NCBI GenBank assembly: GCA_030247885.1
Contig: JAPDRO010000026.1
Span: 62,001 to 126,000, forward strand
Reading direction: 5' to 3'
Length of the DNA stretch: 64,000 nucleotides
Source of the DNA: Taxawa tesnikishii (nom. ined.)
Taxonomy: Eukaryota > Ascomycota > Dothideomycetes > Dothideales
The notes under the pieces: generated by a model
Told to the model about the DNA's origin: nothing
The model's database searches: none
The model's input: the letters and a program-made list of their open reading frames with translations, nothing else
Shown here: positions 24,854-35,333 of the stretch, one piece after another
How positions within the stretch are numbered: position 1 is the stretch's first letter
Layout: each line of letters begins with the position of its first letter
Translations under genes and position numbers: made by a program

Positions 24854-25930
24854 AGGGGAGATATGAGCCAGCCACCTAACCCCTACGGAAGAAGGACGCG
24901 AGAGAAGTTGGGAGATGCGAACAACGAGAGACGGGTTCGGAAACGCGGAACCGGGCCTTCATTTGTAAAAACAAGTATTTCCTTGTCGTCGGCAGGAATC
25001 GGATATATAGTCGATCGAATCTCTTCCTCTCAGTTTCACAGTTTCGCAGTTTCACGGTCTGTCAACGCTCGGCCACATTTCGAAGACCAGCGTAGGGCAC
25101 TGACACGAGCAATGGTACCGATCGGAAGATTGGCTTTTCGAGTCGGATGATGTGTCCCTTCATTCTCGCAACCGCAAGAACACACAACGCTGTGGTCAGT
25201 CAGTGTGAGAGGAAGGAACCGTTCGCAAACATAAACAGGGTGCCAAGCCGAATTGATCGAGCGGTGCGGGCTGCAACGTCCGCTGGCCAGACAAGCCCGA
25301 AGCCCTCCCCTCTACCTTCGAGATTTGATTTCTCTCTAAAACAGCATTTCCTTCTCCCTTTGAAAGACACGAACCAATGCCATTATTGCCCGCGATGATG
25401 GGGTGCTTGATGCAGGTACAATGCAATGCAATGCAATGCGCCAATCAAAAAAATCCCCCAATTCGAAGATGCTCGGCACGCACGGCCAGCCATGACGATC
25501 TCCGCGCACGTGCCATGTGCCGTGCGCTGTGCGCCGTGGGGACTGGGCGGAGAGAGCTCTCATGCACGATTGCGTAGGTAGCTACATGTAAAGACCCTCT
25601 GATGGCGTAGGAAGCTTGCAAGACCTGGACGGACCTGGATCCAAGTTTCCAGCCACGGCAGAGTTGGTCAATCGATTCCGGTTCCGATTCCCATTCCTCG
25701 ACCCCGTCCTCGACCTCGTCCTCGACCTCGTCCTCTCACTTTCTCACTTTCTCACTTTCTCACTTTCTCTGTTCCTACTCCCCTCTCCCCCAAATCATTG
25801 CTGTTCACCTCGACAGCACCTCCTGTTTCGTGCCCTTTTCCAGGGTTTGGACCTGCTGACTGCCTTCCGTCGTTCGTCTCCTGATTTCGTCTTGCGTACA
25901 GCACAAGAACACAAGTAGCCCAGGTGTGAC
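24854..25930. other. Intergenic with pyrimidine-rich leader repeats
   Basis: About 1.1 kb between two plus-strand genes. The right half (25680-25800) is pyrimidine-rich and contains the repeats listed separately; it is probably the promoter and leader of the DUF1989 gene. No gene is visible. Confidence 0.5.
25697..25770. repeat. CTCGACCTCGTC and TTTCTCAC short tandem repeats
   Basis: Two adjacent pyrimidine-rich arrays: a CTCGACCTCGTC-type array (about three copies), then four to five copies of the 8-mer CACTTTCT. They lie 160-230 bp upstream of the DUF1989 start codon. Confidence 0.8.
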
Positions 25931-28016
25931 ATGCCTGAGCAACAACCCATCCAAGCCCGCCACGGCACCGCCACGTTCGTGCCAAAGGGGAGCGTCATCA
26001 AGATCATCAATACGCATGGCACTCAAGTGATTGATACTTGGGCGTTTGCTCTGCCCACGCCGCCGAAATCACTCGTTGACAAGGCGGAGAAGCAAGCGAG
26101 AGCGCTTCTTGACAAAGACGCCACCAGCACGGAGAAGCAAGCGAGCAAAGGGGCCGAGAAAGAGGATGTCAAGAACGATGCGCCTGCCAAGGACGAGAAG
26201 AACGAGGACAGGAAGGAGGAGGTGAAGGAGGAACCCAAGAAGACCGAGACTACAAAGAAGGAGACGCAGACGCCCAAGAAGACAAAGGGCAAGAAAGATG
26301 ACATGGGCCTGCCATCCCAGGAAGAAGCGGAGCAATTGACGTCGCAGCTGCCGCAGGGGGAGCGGACGCGGCAGACGGACAGGCCAAGCAGCAGACAAAG
26401 GGCTGGTCGTCCTATCTGCCATCGTTGCGGGGCGGCAAGAAGAGTATCGAGGACGTCAAGAAGAGCGCAGACGACGGTAGGAAGGAAACAACGAGCGCGG
26501 AAGACGGCGCGAAGGAGAAGGAACAGAAGGAGAACACGCGTCGGTGGGCGAGCTTGATCCCCAGCGGCCAGGGTTTCTCGAGCTATCTACCTTCCAAGGA
26601 GACCATTTCCGCCGTCGTGGCTTCGGTGAGTACCAACACAAAAGAACCCACTCCTGCATCGTTTACATCTCAACTTCCGTTAACCGAGCTCTCCTACTCG
26701 CTTGCTGGTATCGAGTTGGGAAGAGCACCGACGGCTAACTGCGCAACACACAGCACCACCGCGACCCGAACAAATCCTACGCCGAACAACTCGCCGACTT
26801 CTCAAAGACCCCTGTAGGCGCGGCCTCGCTGTCCGGTATGTCCTACTACGTAGCCAACCGCGGCCGCGCATCCTCTCCCTCTTCCACTCGCTTAACGAAA
26901 CTAGCTATCACCGGCTCCGGCACCGCGTCCGCCCTCTACGCCGGCTACTCCGCCTGGAACGCCGAACAGGCCCAGAAACCCCAGATGGAGTATCTCAGCA
27001 TGCCGCACACGCGCGCCGCCACCTGCCACCTAATACCCAAGGAGGGTGATGTCTTGGTCAGCAATCTGCGTGAGCCCATGCTGACGCTGTTGGAGGACGG
27101 GAGTCCGGGCGTGCACGACACGCTCATCGCCGCGTGCGACCCGCAGCGCTACAAGGGCCTCGGGGTCGAGAACTGGGAGGAGCATGGCAGTTGTGCGGAG
27201 AACTTGGTTCTGGCGCTCAAGGAACTGAACGATCGCGCTGGGCTGAAGGGTGCCAAGGGCGTGGGCGCCGATGTCACGGTCAACGCGGTGCCCGCGCCCC
27301 TGAACCTGTTCATGAACATTCCCTGGACGGACGATGGCGCCTTGGAGTTTGCCGAGCCGAGCAAGAAGGCCAAGGAGGGCGATTTTGTGAGGTTGAGGGC
27401 CGAGAGGGACGTCGTGGTTGTCATGAGCGCGTGTCCGCAGGACGTGTTGGCCATTAATGCAAAGGAGCCCAAGGATGGGCATTTCATCGTCGAGGATGAT
27501 GAGGGTGTCGACGAAGTCCAGCAGGCGACTGCAACGGGCAAACCTTCCGCTTCTGCTGCCAAGGAGGACGCGAAGAAATCCGACAAACCCAAGGGCACGC
27601 CCAGGAAGTTGAACGCTGCGCCCAGGAAGGATTCGGCGTCCACGGCAGCATCCAAGGAAGGCGAGAACGGTGAAGCGAAGAAGACCTCGTCAGCATCTGT
27701 ACCGGCGCCGAAGAAGCCGGCTGCAACCTCCTCCCCCTCTCCCTCCTCCTCGGCAGCAGCAGCAGCACCAGCACCAGCAGCACCAGCAGCAGCGAAGAAG
27801 GCTTCGAATGACGCTTCAGAAGCAAAGTCCAACGGCAGTGGCACCGCTACGCCGCCGACGGAAAAGAAGAAGCCTAGGAAGTTGGAGCGGAAGCCCAAGA
27901 CCGCCGGTTCGGCCGCTCCTGCGGCTGCGCCAAAGCCCGCTGCCCCCGCTCAGAAGACGGACGCTGCCAAGCCTGATGCCTCCAAGGGTGATGCGGCGAA
28001 GACGGACGCATCCTGA
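25931..28016 (+). CDS. DUF1989 (urea-carboxylase-associated type) protein with long insert
   Basis: The N-terminus has the first strands of the DUF1989 fold (TATFVPKGSVIKIINTHG, then QVIDTWAFAL). The rest of the domain begins only at about residue 287 (YLSMPHTRAATCHLIP, then GVHDTLIAACDPQRY, HGSCAENLVLALKEL, VPAPLNLFMNIPW and VVVVMSACPQDVLAINAK). The roughly 245 residues between are Lys/Glu-rich and then Ser/Gly-rich, without a known fold. A Lys/Ala/Pro-rich tail of about 170 residues ends the protein. DUF1989 proteins occur next to urea-degradation enzymes in bacteria; the fungal role is not known. Introns are 26626-26753 and 26836-26904. The frame breaks at the G run 26356-26360; one more G gives about 629 residues, joining SQLPQGG to ADAADGQAKQQ. 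No urea genes are nearby. Confidence 0.85.
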
Positions 28017-28709
28017 TGAGTGAGATTTACGGGCCTCCATGTTGGACGAGAGATTGAAGATTGGAGATTGTCCTGGGTTAGCAATTGTTTGGTTGTTGTG
28101 CTAGAATCCGTCGTTCCAGGACCGAGGACGATTCGGAAGTATGCATGCTGTAATCTAGCGCATGTATCAGTGTTCGGTATCGCGTTTCGAGTATTGCAAT
28201 GAAGGGTTGTGCCTCGCAAGGATTATTCTGCTTGTGTTGAGAACACACACACACACACACACACACACACCGCCGCGGCTGCTCTGTGTTGTCGTCGACA
28301 TGATGGAGCGTTCTGGTTCACACTAGCGCTCGTCGCTCTCGATGGCGTTTCCGGAAACTGCAGACTCTAGAAAACGAAGGACTCGAGGCGTAATGTGAAG
28401 GTTCCTTTCTGGCGTTCAAAACAGAGGGAGGATTGGAAGGAAGCGCTGGATTGGCCTGCAGAGAGGTAGAGAGCAGGAATCAATAAGCCAAGATGAATGG
28501 TTCTTCCAATATTGCATCTCAAGCTAGATACCAACCCACGGAAAGGCGACAGCAGTCATCTAGACATTACCCCTGATAAAAAAACCCCCCACAGTCACTC
28601 TGCGCTTAAACACTCCCGTATCCACTATCCCCATCCTCCTCCCTCCACCCGCCCACCTTCTTCGCAACTCCCAAACACATCTCCACCACCCTGCCCTTGT
28701 GCCGCCCAC
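28017..28709. other. Convergent intergenic region with an AC tract
   Basis: The genes on either side converge, so this holds both 3' ends. An (AC)14 tract lies at 28243-28270. Nothing else is evident. Confidence 0.5.
28243..28270. repeat. (AC)n dinucleotide repeat
   Basis: A perfect AC run of 28 bp in the 3' region of the DUF1989 gene. Confidence 0.95.
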
Positions 28710-31650
28710 TTAGTCCCCCGCTCCTTTCCCTCCCGCCCACACCCTCAAACTGGTAGCCACGTCTTCCAGCCCGACCTTGCCGGCGTTGAACAAGACTTTG
28801 TCGTGGGCAAAAGCGGCCAGGACACGATACGCCGCCACGGCCGTCAACAACGTAAATGCCGAGGGCGGGAGGCGCAACTGTAAGAGCGTTGTAGCAGCGT
28901 GCACGCGCGCGGGCGTGGGCACGGTCGGTGATGATAGGGAGAGGAGTTTCGCGAGCGTGAGTGCGGTCCGGATGTCTGGAGATACGGGATTATGGTTGAC
29001 TAGGTTCAAGGGCATCGCCAACGGTGCAGTCCTCGCGCCTCCTGTTGTTGTTGTTGTTAATGATGATGATGATGATGGTGATGATGACGATGATGATGAT
29101 GTTAGCGATGGCTGGCTGGGCAGCGAATCGAGCGCAGCGGCAATACTAGCCTCGCGGTCGGAGTCGATGAGCACGGATTGGAGGACAAGAGCGCGGGTTT
29201 GCGTGCCAGATGCTGGCGGAGCGGTGCTAACGGCGAGCTTGACTTTCTCCGCAACCTCCTGCTTTACACCCTCCTCCGCGTCAAGGTCAAGCGAGCGCGC
29301 CAGCACGGCATCGATCGTCCTGTTCGTAAACCAAGCCGCAACGGCGTCAAGCGGAGATCTGATCGCGTGGTCGGCGACGACGCTGTCCATGGTCGGATTC
29401 GTGACTGTCTTCTCCGCGCTAGGCCGATTCCAGGCGAGGTTGTAGGCCCGCTGTATCATTTCGTCCGTGAGCACATTCTCGCACTCCAACTCGACGAGAG
29501 CGGCGAGATGAGGCGGTAGAGGCTCGATGCGCTCCTCCCACGCATCCTGAACCCCATCCTTCCCGGCGGCCAGCGCTCTCTGCTGGCTGCGCGCGCGGTT
29601 CCAGTAGGTCCTCCCGACCTTGGCTGTGACGTCCTTGAATACGAACAGGTTGCCGTACCCTGCGTTGGCCATTTCCCAGAAGAAGATGCGAAAGTGTACG
29701 GCCTTCTGCATGAGGCGAACGGGCGAGTCGGCCAGAGTACCGGAGGCCATGAGTGTGAGCAACAAGCGGTAGTAGCTAACCTCGGCATCTCCACCGGCCA
29801 GCTGTGCGTCAATGGCGATATCCCACGCCTTGATACGGGCAGCCTCGTCGTATTTGTTGAGCCCGGTGACGGCGGCGTACCGCTCGGGCCCGACGAGATG
29901 CCGCAGGCTGAGCGTGATTATCTTCGCCGTCACGGAAACGACTTCGAGGAGAAAGTGGCGTGGGATCCACACGCTTTGAACGGCTGTTTGCCAGGCTTTG
30001 CGGCGCACTTCGACAGGGGAGGCGAGCGAGGGCGCCGCGGTGAGGCGGGGACGTGGGGTGCTCTTGCGCTTCGCGCAGGGCTTGAAGTTGAGCAGGGGAG
30101 GATGAGATAAACGAGCGCGGCCGTGACGAGGAAGGCTTTGAGCAGGGACAGCCTGCCGGACGAGAGTGCGCCGAAGGAAGAGACTGGATCGTCGGGAACG
30201 TGCATGCCGCGCTTGAACAGGTAAGATGGCGCGGCGAACAATCCTCGGCCGGAAGTGCTCGATCCGCTCTGCTCCTGTTCGTGGAATCCTTCCATCACCA
30301 TGAGGCCAGCCATCGAGCCGACCATGAGTTTGCTCATGAAACTGTTGCCGCCCTGCGGGTTGACATACTGCGGCTGCCCGCCTTCTGCGCCAGTGCCTGC
30401 GTGCGTCTCGTAAGCTGGCTGAGCATGCTGTTGCATGTACTGCTGCTGGTTGGCGAAGTGCATGCCCCTCTGGCTCGGAACCACCACGCCTTGGGACATC
30501 GAATCCCTATTCGACCTGCCCGTGCCAGCAGTGCTCGCGGCAGCCTGTCTGCTTTGCATAACACTCGACTTCTGCACCGCCTTCTCCAGTTGCTGCAACC
30601 GACTCTTGAGTGCCGCCATGTCGTCCACCATGCTCTTGTTCCGCTTCTCGAGGTGCTTGATGTACTCTGTCGCTTTTGCGAGCACCGTCGCCTTGTTCAG
30701 CTTGTGGGCGGGCGTCAGCCCTTCCAGATCCTCGGATTCGTCGCCGTCCCCGTTCGGGCGTGACATGGCGCGCAATGATGGCACGCTGTCCCGCAGCTCT
30801 GCAATCTTGTCGTTGAGGTTGTTCCGGTACCGCTTCTCGATCACGTTGTGCGATGTCTTCTTCACGGGCGGCTCGCCTGTGTCGGGTGACTCGTTGTCCT
30901 TGACGCTGGAGCCTTTGCCTTCGTCTTCTGTCGAGGACTTCCTCTTCCGTCCCGCTCTTTTCTTGACCGGTTCGGGCGTGGTGACTGACGATATACTCGT
31001 GCGAGGCTGCGAGGCTGATGACGACATTGCTGACATTTCTGCTGTAGCGGGCTCTGCAATCGCTCCCGACAATGGCGGAATCTTATCACTACTCGGTGTT
31101 CCCAGGTGTCCTGTAGCATATGGCGACAACAACGCGTCCTGCGCCTGGTCCTGGGTGGGCAGGATCGGCCATGGCGTGTTGCGGGTGGCGGCCAGATCCT
31201 CGCGCAGATGGTCTACGATGGGCTGCAGCGCGTCGTCGGCGCCGAAGACGAACGGCGAGGGATCTTGTAAGCCATTGAGGTTGGCGAAGTTAAAGTCGAC
31301 GCCGGTGTCCAGACTCCCAAGTCCAGCAGCGCCAGCATCGAAGTCCTCCCCACGATGAGGGGCGGCGCGAAGTCTCGACCCGCGGGGTTTCCACTCGCCA
31401 GGCCTGCGGGTTTTCCAAAGTCGGGGTTGTTTCCGGCGAAGTCATTGTTGCTGTAGGCATTATTGAGGTCGGGGAAGCTCAGGCCTTGGATGGGCGAGTC
31501 GTTGGAAGATGTCTTGGTCGAGCTTTCGGGCGAGACGGGCTCGTTTGTCGTGTTTGGATCCCAACGTAGCCAGTCCTCCCAGTCGTCGGTCGTGTGAGGG
31601 ACGCCTCCGCCTGCCAAGTCCGGGAGCTTCTCATGCCAGTCGTCTTGCAT
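28710..31650 (-). CDS. sre1: SREBP-type membrane-bound bHLH transcription factor
   Basis: Fungal SREBPs sit in the ER membrane and release their N-terminal bHLH part when sterols or oxygen fall, switching on ergosterol and hypoxia genes. The start MQDDWHEKLPDL is preferred over an upstream ATG because it opens the acidic activation region. The bHLH (about residue 265-350) has HNVIEKRYRNNLNDKIAELR, with the diagnostic Tyr of SREBPs in place of Arg, and KATEYIKHLEKRN. A membrane segment (LLKAFLVTAALVYLIL) lies near 507, then LNFKPCAKRKS and the DUF2014 domain (EVRRKAWQTAVQSVW; IKAWDIAIDAQLAGGDAE; TLMASGTLADSPVRLMQ). A Ser-rich stretch from ATC/TCA codons interrupts the tail near 29.05-29.10 kb. 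Two frame breaks, in the C run 31348-31351 and the G run 30095-30098 (plus-strand letters), each close with one base, giving about 980 residues. No intron is needed. Confidence 0.93.
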
Positions 31651-31953
31651 CGTGTCGCGTGTTGGAGCGCAATCAAATGGCTGTTGGGAGTGTTGTAGAG
31701 GCAGGCGCAGGTGGCTAGCGAAATCGAGCCATGTGGGGTGATTGTGACGTGACGGCAGGGCGTTGATATATACGGTGAGGTGTGCGGTGAGTGTGTGGTG
31801 TAGTATAATCGCGGTGTAGGCGGGAGGAATCAAGTGCCAACGCTACCGTGGACCCTGAGGGCCTTTTTGTTGCTTGCAGGTGCAAGTGGTTCGATAAATG
31901 CATTCAAGCCCCTCGCTGCGCCTGCCTCGCCAACGTCGGTTTGTTTCTTGGCA

Positions 31954-32000
31954 AGCACCAAGCACCGAGCACCGAGCACCGAGCACCGAGCACCGAGCAC
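31954..32000. repeat. (GAGCACC)n 7-bp tandem array
   Basis: About six copies of a 7-bp unit read as AGCACCG/GAGCACC, the first copies slightly diverged (AGCACCA). The unit contains GAGCAC, the reverse complement of the unit in the array 140 bp downstream. Confidence 0.85.
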
Positions 32001-32143
32001 GAATCGGCGTCGAAGAGAGGAAGGAGCGATTCCGGCTGTCCGGGTCCGGCCACGGCAACAGCCGACTCGGATCCCTAGTTTCCGGTTGCTCTTCTTCTGT
32101 TCACTTGACAGGCAGGAATGGATTCATCACAGGCAGACAGGAT

Positions 32144-32206
32144 GTGCTCGTGCTCGTGCTCGTGCTCGTGCTTGTGCTTGTGCTTGTGCTTGTGCTTGTG
32201 CTTGTG
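32144..32206. repeat. (GTGCTC)n-(GTGCTT)n 6-bp tandem array
   Basis: Four copies of GTGCTC run directly into about six copies of GTGCTT, so the array has two blocks that differ by one base per unit. The GTGCTC block is complementary to GAGCAC units of the upstream array. Confidence 0.88.
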
Positions 32207-33005
32207 GTGCAGCCTGGCACTTGGTGTGTGTCTTGGTCGTTGGTCACCGGTTGCCTCACCATGCAGTGGAAGACGTCTCCCCGAGAGTCTTCATGGGATC
32301 TAGAGAAGCGCAAAAACGGTGTCTGACACCCTCCGGAAATGTGTATCATATCGGTTGCGATCCTACATTCTCCACACCCAGTTTCAAAGTGAAACCAGTG
32401 ACCCGCCTTCCGCAAATCCCATCGTGCTTCATCGAGACCCCATTCCGATACAGTCTCACCGTCTCTGCCTGCCTGGCTGGCCCGCCGAGGAGCGGAGGGC
32501 CATCTTCTCAGCAGCGAGCAAGCATGCTAATGCGTTGCAAAACGGTTCGGTGTCGACGACTATGGTGGCCATCCAGCTTACTCCACTCGCATGCTCGTCT
32601 TTCGTGTTCGTTCGCAACTGCCGGATGAACTTGTAATGAGAACAAGCTCCCTTCTCCAGTTATCCCTCCATATGGAAGATACTCTTCGGCATTACATAGA
32701 GACCGATCATCAATCTGCACCTCAGGAGTTCGTAACCTTCTGCCTTACTCGCTACCGAGTCTTTCAACAAACCTTCTTAGTCCACGTGTGTTCTTGCATT
32801 CTTGCATCCTACGCATCTGTTCAGTGCCAGCAACACTCACCTCTGACCCATGGTGTATGAGATAATCTGTAGACGCTCCAGATGACGCACCGCCAAGACG
32901 CGTTCCTGAAGCTCCCAAGCCCAAGCTCCCCAGAGTCTCCATCTTTCGTCGCATCACATCCCACAAGCACAAACACATGCATTCGCAGAACGTCTTGATA
33001 CACCC

Positions 33006-34355
33006 ATGAGGACGTCTCGCAATTTCCGCGATACCGCGCGCATTACACAAGCTCTAACAGCCAGGAAGCCCGGAGATGCGCCTACACGACGCTCGCTTCG
33101 TAACTTTGCGCATATTCCAGCTCAACCCGCCGACGAAGAAATTGACATGAAAGAAGACGCGGCCCCGGACTCAGATGCGAGCTCGGGTCTTTCAAGTCCA
33201 CCGTCAAGCCCCTTCAGACCCTCCGACAAAGCGGAAGCGAGTCCAGACCCTCCCTCACACAAGCGCAAACGAGGCGTGGACGCCTTGGCTGCCACATCGG
33301 AGAACATCGTCCGCCGCTCGTTACGACAAGCGCCCTCTCAGACAGAACCTTGCCTTCCCAAGAAAGCGCGCAGGCAGCCCGCCAAGCGTATAAAAGGCGA
33401 GAATGGCACCGTCAGAATCGAGCCACCACCGAACTGGGAGGAGGTTTACAACACCACAGCCGAGATGCGGAGACGCGTCCTCGCGCCCGTGGACACGATG
33501 GGCTGCGAGACTTTGGCCGAACGGGACCGACCGCCCCGCGATCAACGGCTGCAGACCCTCGTCTCGCTCATGCTGAGCAGCCAGACAAAAGACACCGTGA
33601 CCGCCGTCGCCATGAAGAATCTTCAGGAGAACCTACCCGGCGGATTTTGCCTCGATTCGCTGTTGAAGGTGGAGCCAGCCCTCTTGAACCAACTGATAGC
33701 CAAAGTCGGCTTCCACAACAACAAGACCAAATACATCAAAGCCACCGCCGAAGTCTTGCGCGACAAATGGCACGGTGATATCCCGGACTCGATCGAGGGC
33801 ATGATGAGCTTGCCGGGTGTGGGTCCCAAGATGGCATACCTCTGCATGAGTGCCGCGTGGGGCCGCGATGAGGGTATTGGAGTCGATGTGCATGTGCACC
33901 GCATCACGAACCTGTGGGGCTGGCACAAGACAAGCACGCCCGAGGAGACGAGGGCAAGTTTAGAGGCGTGGTTGCCGAGGGAGAAGTGGCATGAGATCAA
34001 TCATCTACTCGTGGGCTTCGGCCAGAAGATTTGTTTGCCCGTGGGTAGGAAGTGTGGGGAGTGTGAGTTGCGTAAGGGCTTGTGTCCTAGTGCTGTCGTG
34101 AAGGGGGAAGTGAAGAAGAAGGTCAAGAAGGAGGTTAAAGTGAAGGATGAGGATGGGAAAGTGGGCGCTAATCAGGAGGTGAAGGAGGAAAGGGAGAAGG
34201 TTTTGGTGAAGGCGGATCCGGACGCTCCCGATCTCGATACTCCGCTATCCGGTGCCGGAAGTGTGCCTGACATTGAGGGAACAGGGGTGGGAGCAGGCAG
34301 AATATCTCGGGCGAAACGAGGGGCACTCGGGGTGGGTGTGACGAGTCTAAAATGA
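33006..34355 (+). CDS. NTH1: Endonuclease III (bifunctional DNA N-glycosylase/AP lyase)
   Basis: This enzyme removes oxidised pyrimidines and nicks the abasic site in base excision repair, in nucleus and mitochondria. It is a single exon of 449 residues. The first 140 residues are basic and Ser/Pro-rich, with KRKR and KKARRQPAKR clusters that may serve for localisation. The HhH-GPD core starts near PPNWEEVYNTT and contains LVSLMLSSQTKD, the hairpin LPGVGPKMA with the catalytic Lys (residue 275), and GVDVHVHRITNLWGW with the catalytic Asp (residue 294). The iron-sulphur loop ICLPVGRKCGECELRKGLC has four cysteines spaced 6, 2 and 6. A Lys/Glu-rich tail of about 90 residues follows. The frame is intact. 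The gene is divergent from the SREBP gene and convergent with the dehydrogenase gene, from which only 225 bp separate it. Confidence 0.95.
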   Translation: MRTSRNFRDTARITQALTARKPGDAPTRRSLRNFAHIPAQPADEEIDMKEDAAPDSDASSGLSSPPSSPFRPSDKAEASPDPPSHKRKRGVDALAATSENIVRRSLRQAPSQTEPCLPKKARRQPAKRIKGENGTVRIEPPPNWEEVYNTTAEMRRRVLAPVDTMGCETLAERDRPPRDQRLQTLVSLMLSSQTKDTVTAVAMKNLQENLPGGFCLDSLLKVEPALLNQLIAKVGFHNNKTKYIKATAEVLRDKWHGDIPDSIEGMMSLPGVGPKMAYLCMSAAWGRDEGIGVDVHVHRITNLWGWHKTSTPEETRASLEAWLPREKWHEINHLLVGFGQKICLPVGRKCGECELRKGLCPSAVVKGEVKKKVKKEVKVKDEDGKVGANQEVKEEREKVLVKADPDAPDLDTPLSGAGSVPDIEGTGVGAGRISRAKRGALGVGVTSLK

Positions 34356-34580
34356 CGAGGACTTTCGAGCTCAACCGGACCGGCAACGACTGAACAGCAC
34401 GCACGCCAATGAAGTGGTTCTGATCTTTCCGAGGGCTGCGTGCATTAGAGCGTCAGTTCGCTGCATAGAATTTTGTTGACCTTCGGTTCAAACCACAAAT
34501 TTAGCTCTCAAGCAGCCCAGTCTTCCCAGCATCGAGCCTTGCTGCTCTTGATGAGACAAACCGCTTCGGCCGCTGCACCA

Positions 34581-35333
34581 CTACCAGGGCTCCTTGCTCG
34601 TCTCATCAACCCTCGCGCAATGCACCTCCTCCTTCCCGGCCTCGCAGACTCTGATCAACACCTTCGCGCCCTCCCTCGGATCCTTGAACCCCTGGAAATC
34701 ATTCAGGTTTGTGGCGCAATATCCCGGATCCGCAGACGACACAACGAATCCTTCCTTCTCGAGCGAGCGCGCATAGTGTACAACAATCATATCCAGCGCA
34801 GACTTTGTGCTCCGGTAAATGGGATAGTTCTCCCCGCTCGCGGGGCCTTCCATCTCGCTTGCCCATTTCAAGGAGCTGAGCCCGGATGAAGTGAAGGCGA
34901 GACGCTTGTTCTTGCCCTTCCGCAGCAAGGGTAGGAAAGCTTCGGTCGTCGCGGCCGCACCGAAAACGTTGGTGTCGTAGTGAGCCTGGTATGCCTTGCG
35001 CAGACTTCCATCCTCGACCTTTCCGCTCTGCGCGTGTGCAATTCCGGCGTTGTTGAGGAGAACGTCGAGTCTGCCGTACTTTTGCTCCACCGTCTTTACG
35101 GCTTGAAGGATGGAGGAGTCCGATGTGACGTCGATCTCTATGGGTGAGATGTACTTTGTATCGAGCTTGACGGAAGAGTCAGAGCTTAGTTCTTTGATTG
35201 CGTCCTCTGCTTTGCTTAGGGACCGGGCGCCGAGAAGGACGTGGTATCCTCCTGTCGCGGCCATTTGCTGCGCAGCGTAGTAACCCAGGCCGCGGTTGGC
35301 GCCGGTAACGAGGATGAGTGTCTGGTCTGTCAT
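34581..35333 (-). CDS. Short-chain dehydrogenase/reductase
   Basis: A classical SDR of 250 residues, the standard length. It has the nucleotide-binding motif TGANRGLG at residues 10-17, the NNAG motif (LDVLLNNAGIAH), the catalytic Ser in FTSSGLSS, and the active-site YRSTK (YxxxK). The Arg of LGARSLSKAED after the second strand favours NADPH. Members of this group reduce small carbonyl compounds; the substrate cannot be read from the sequence. No secondary-metabolism backbone gene lies nearby. The frame is intact and without introns. Its end is 225 bp from the end of the endonuclease III gene. Confidence 0.9.
   Translation of the reverse strand: MTDQTLILVTGANRGLGYYAAQQMAATGGYHVLLGARSLSKAEDAIKELSSDSSVKLDTKYISPIEIDVTSDSSILQAVKTVEQKYGRLDVLLNNAGIAHAQSGKVEDGSLRKAYQAHYDTNVFGAAATTEAFLPLLRKGKNKRLAFTSSGLSSLKWASEMEGPASGENYPIYRSTKSALDMIVVHYARSLEKEGFVVSSADPGYCATNLNDFQGFKDPREGAKVLIRVCEAGKEEVHCARVDETSKEPW

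Larger units (their letters stand above)
31651..33005. promoter_or_regulatory. Divergent promoter region, SREBP and endonuclease III genes
   Basis: About 1.35 kb between divergent start codons, so both promoters lie here. The middle contains two G/C-rich short-unit arrays listed separately. Open frames across them are products of the repeats. Confidence 0.5.

Noticed and set aside
31954-32206. CRISPR-like array
   Set aside because: The units are 6-7 bp and directly adjacent without spacers, and the genome is eukaryotic.
31834-32628. A 264-codon frame between SREBP and NTH1
   Set aside because: It runs through the hexamer and heptamer arrays, which keep frames open by periodicity. No protein feature apart from the repeat-encoded residues.
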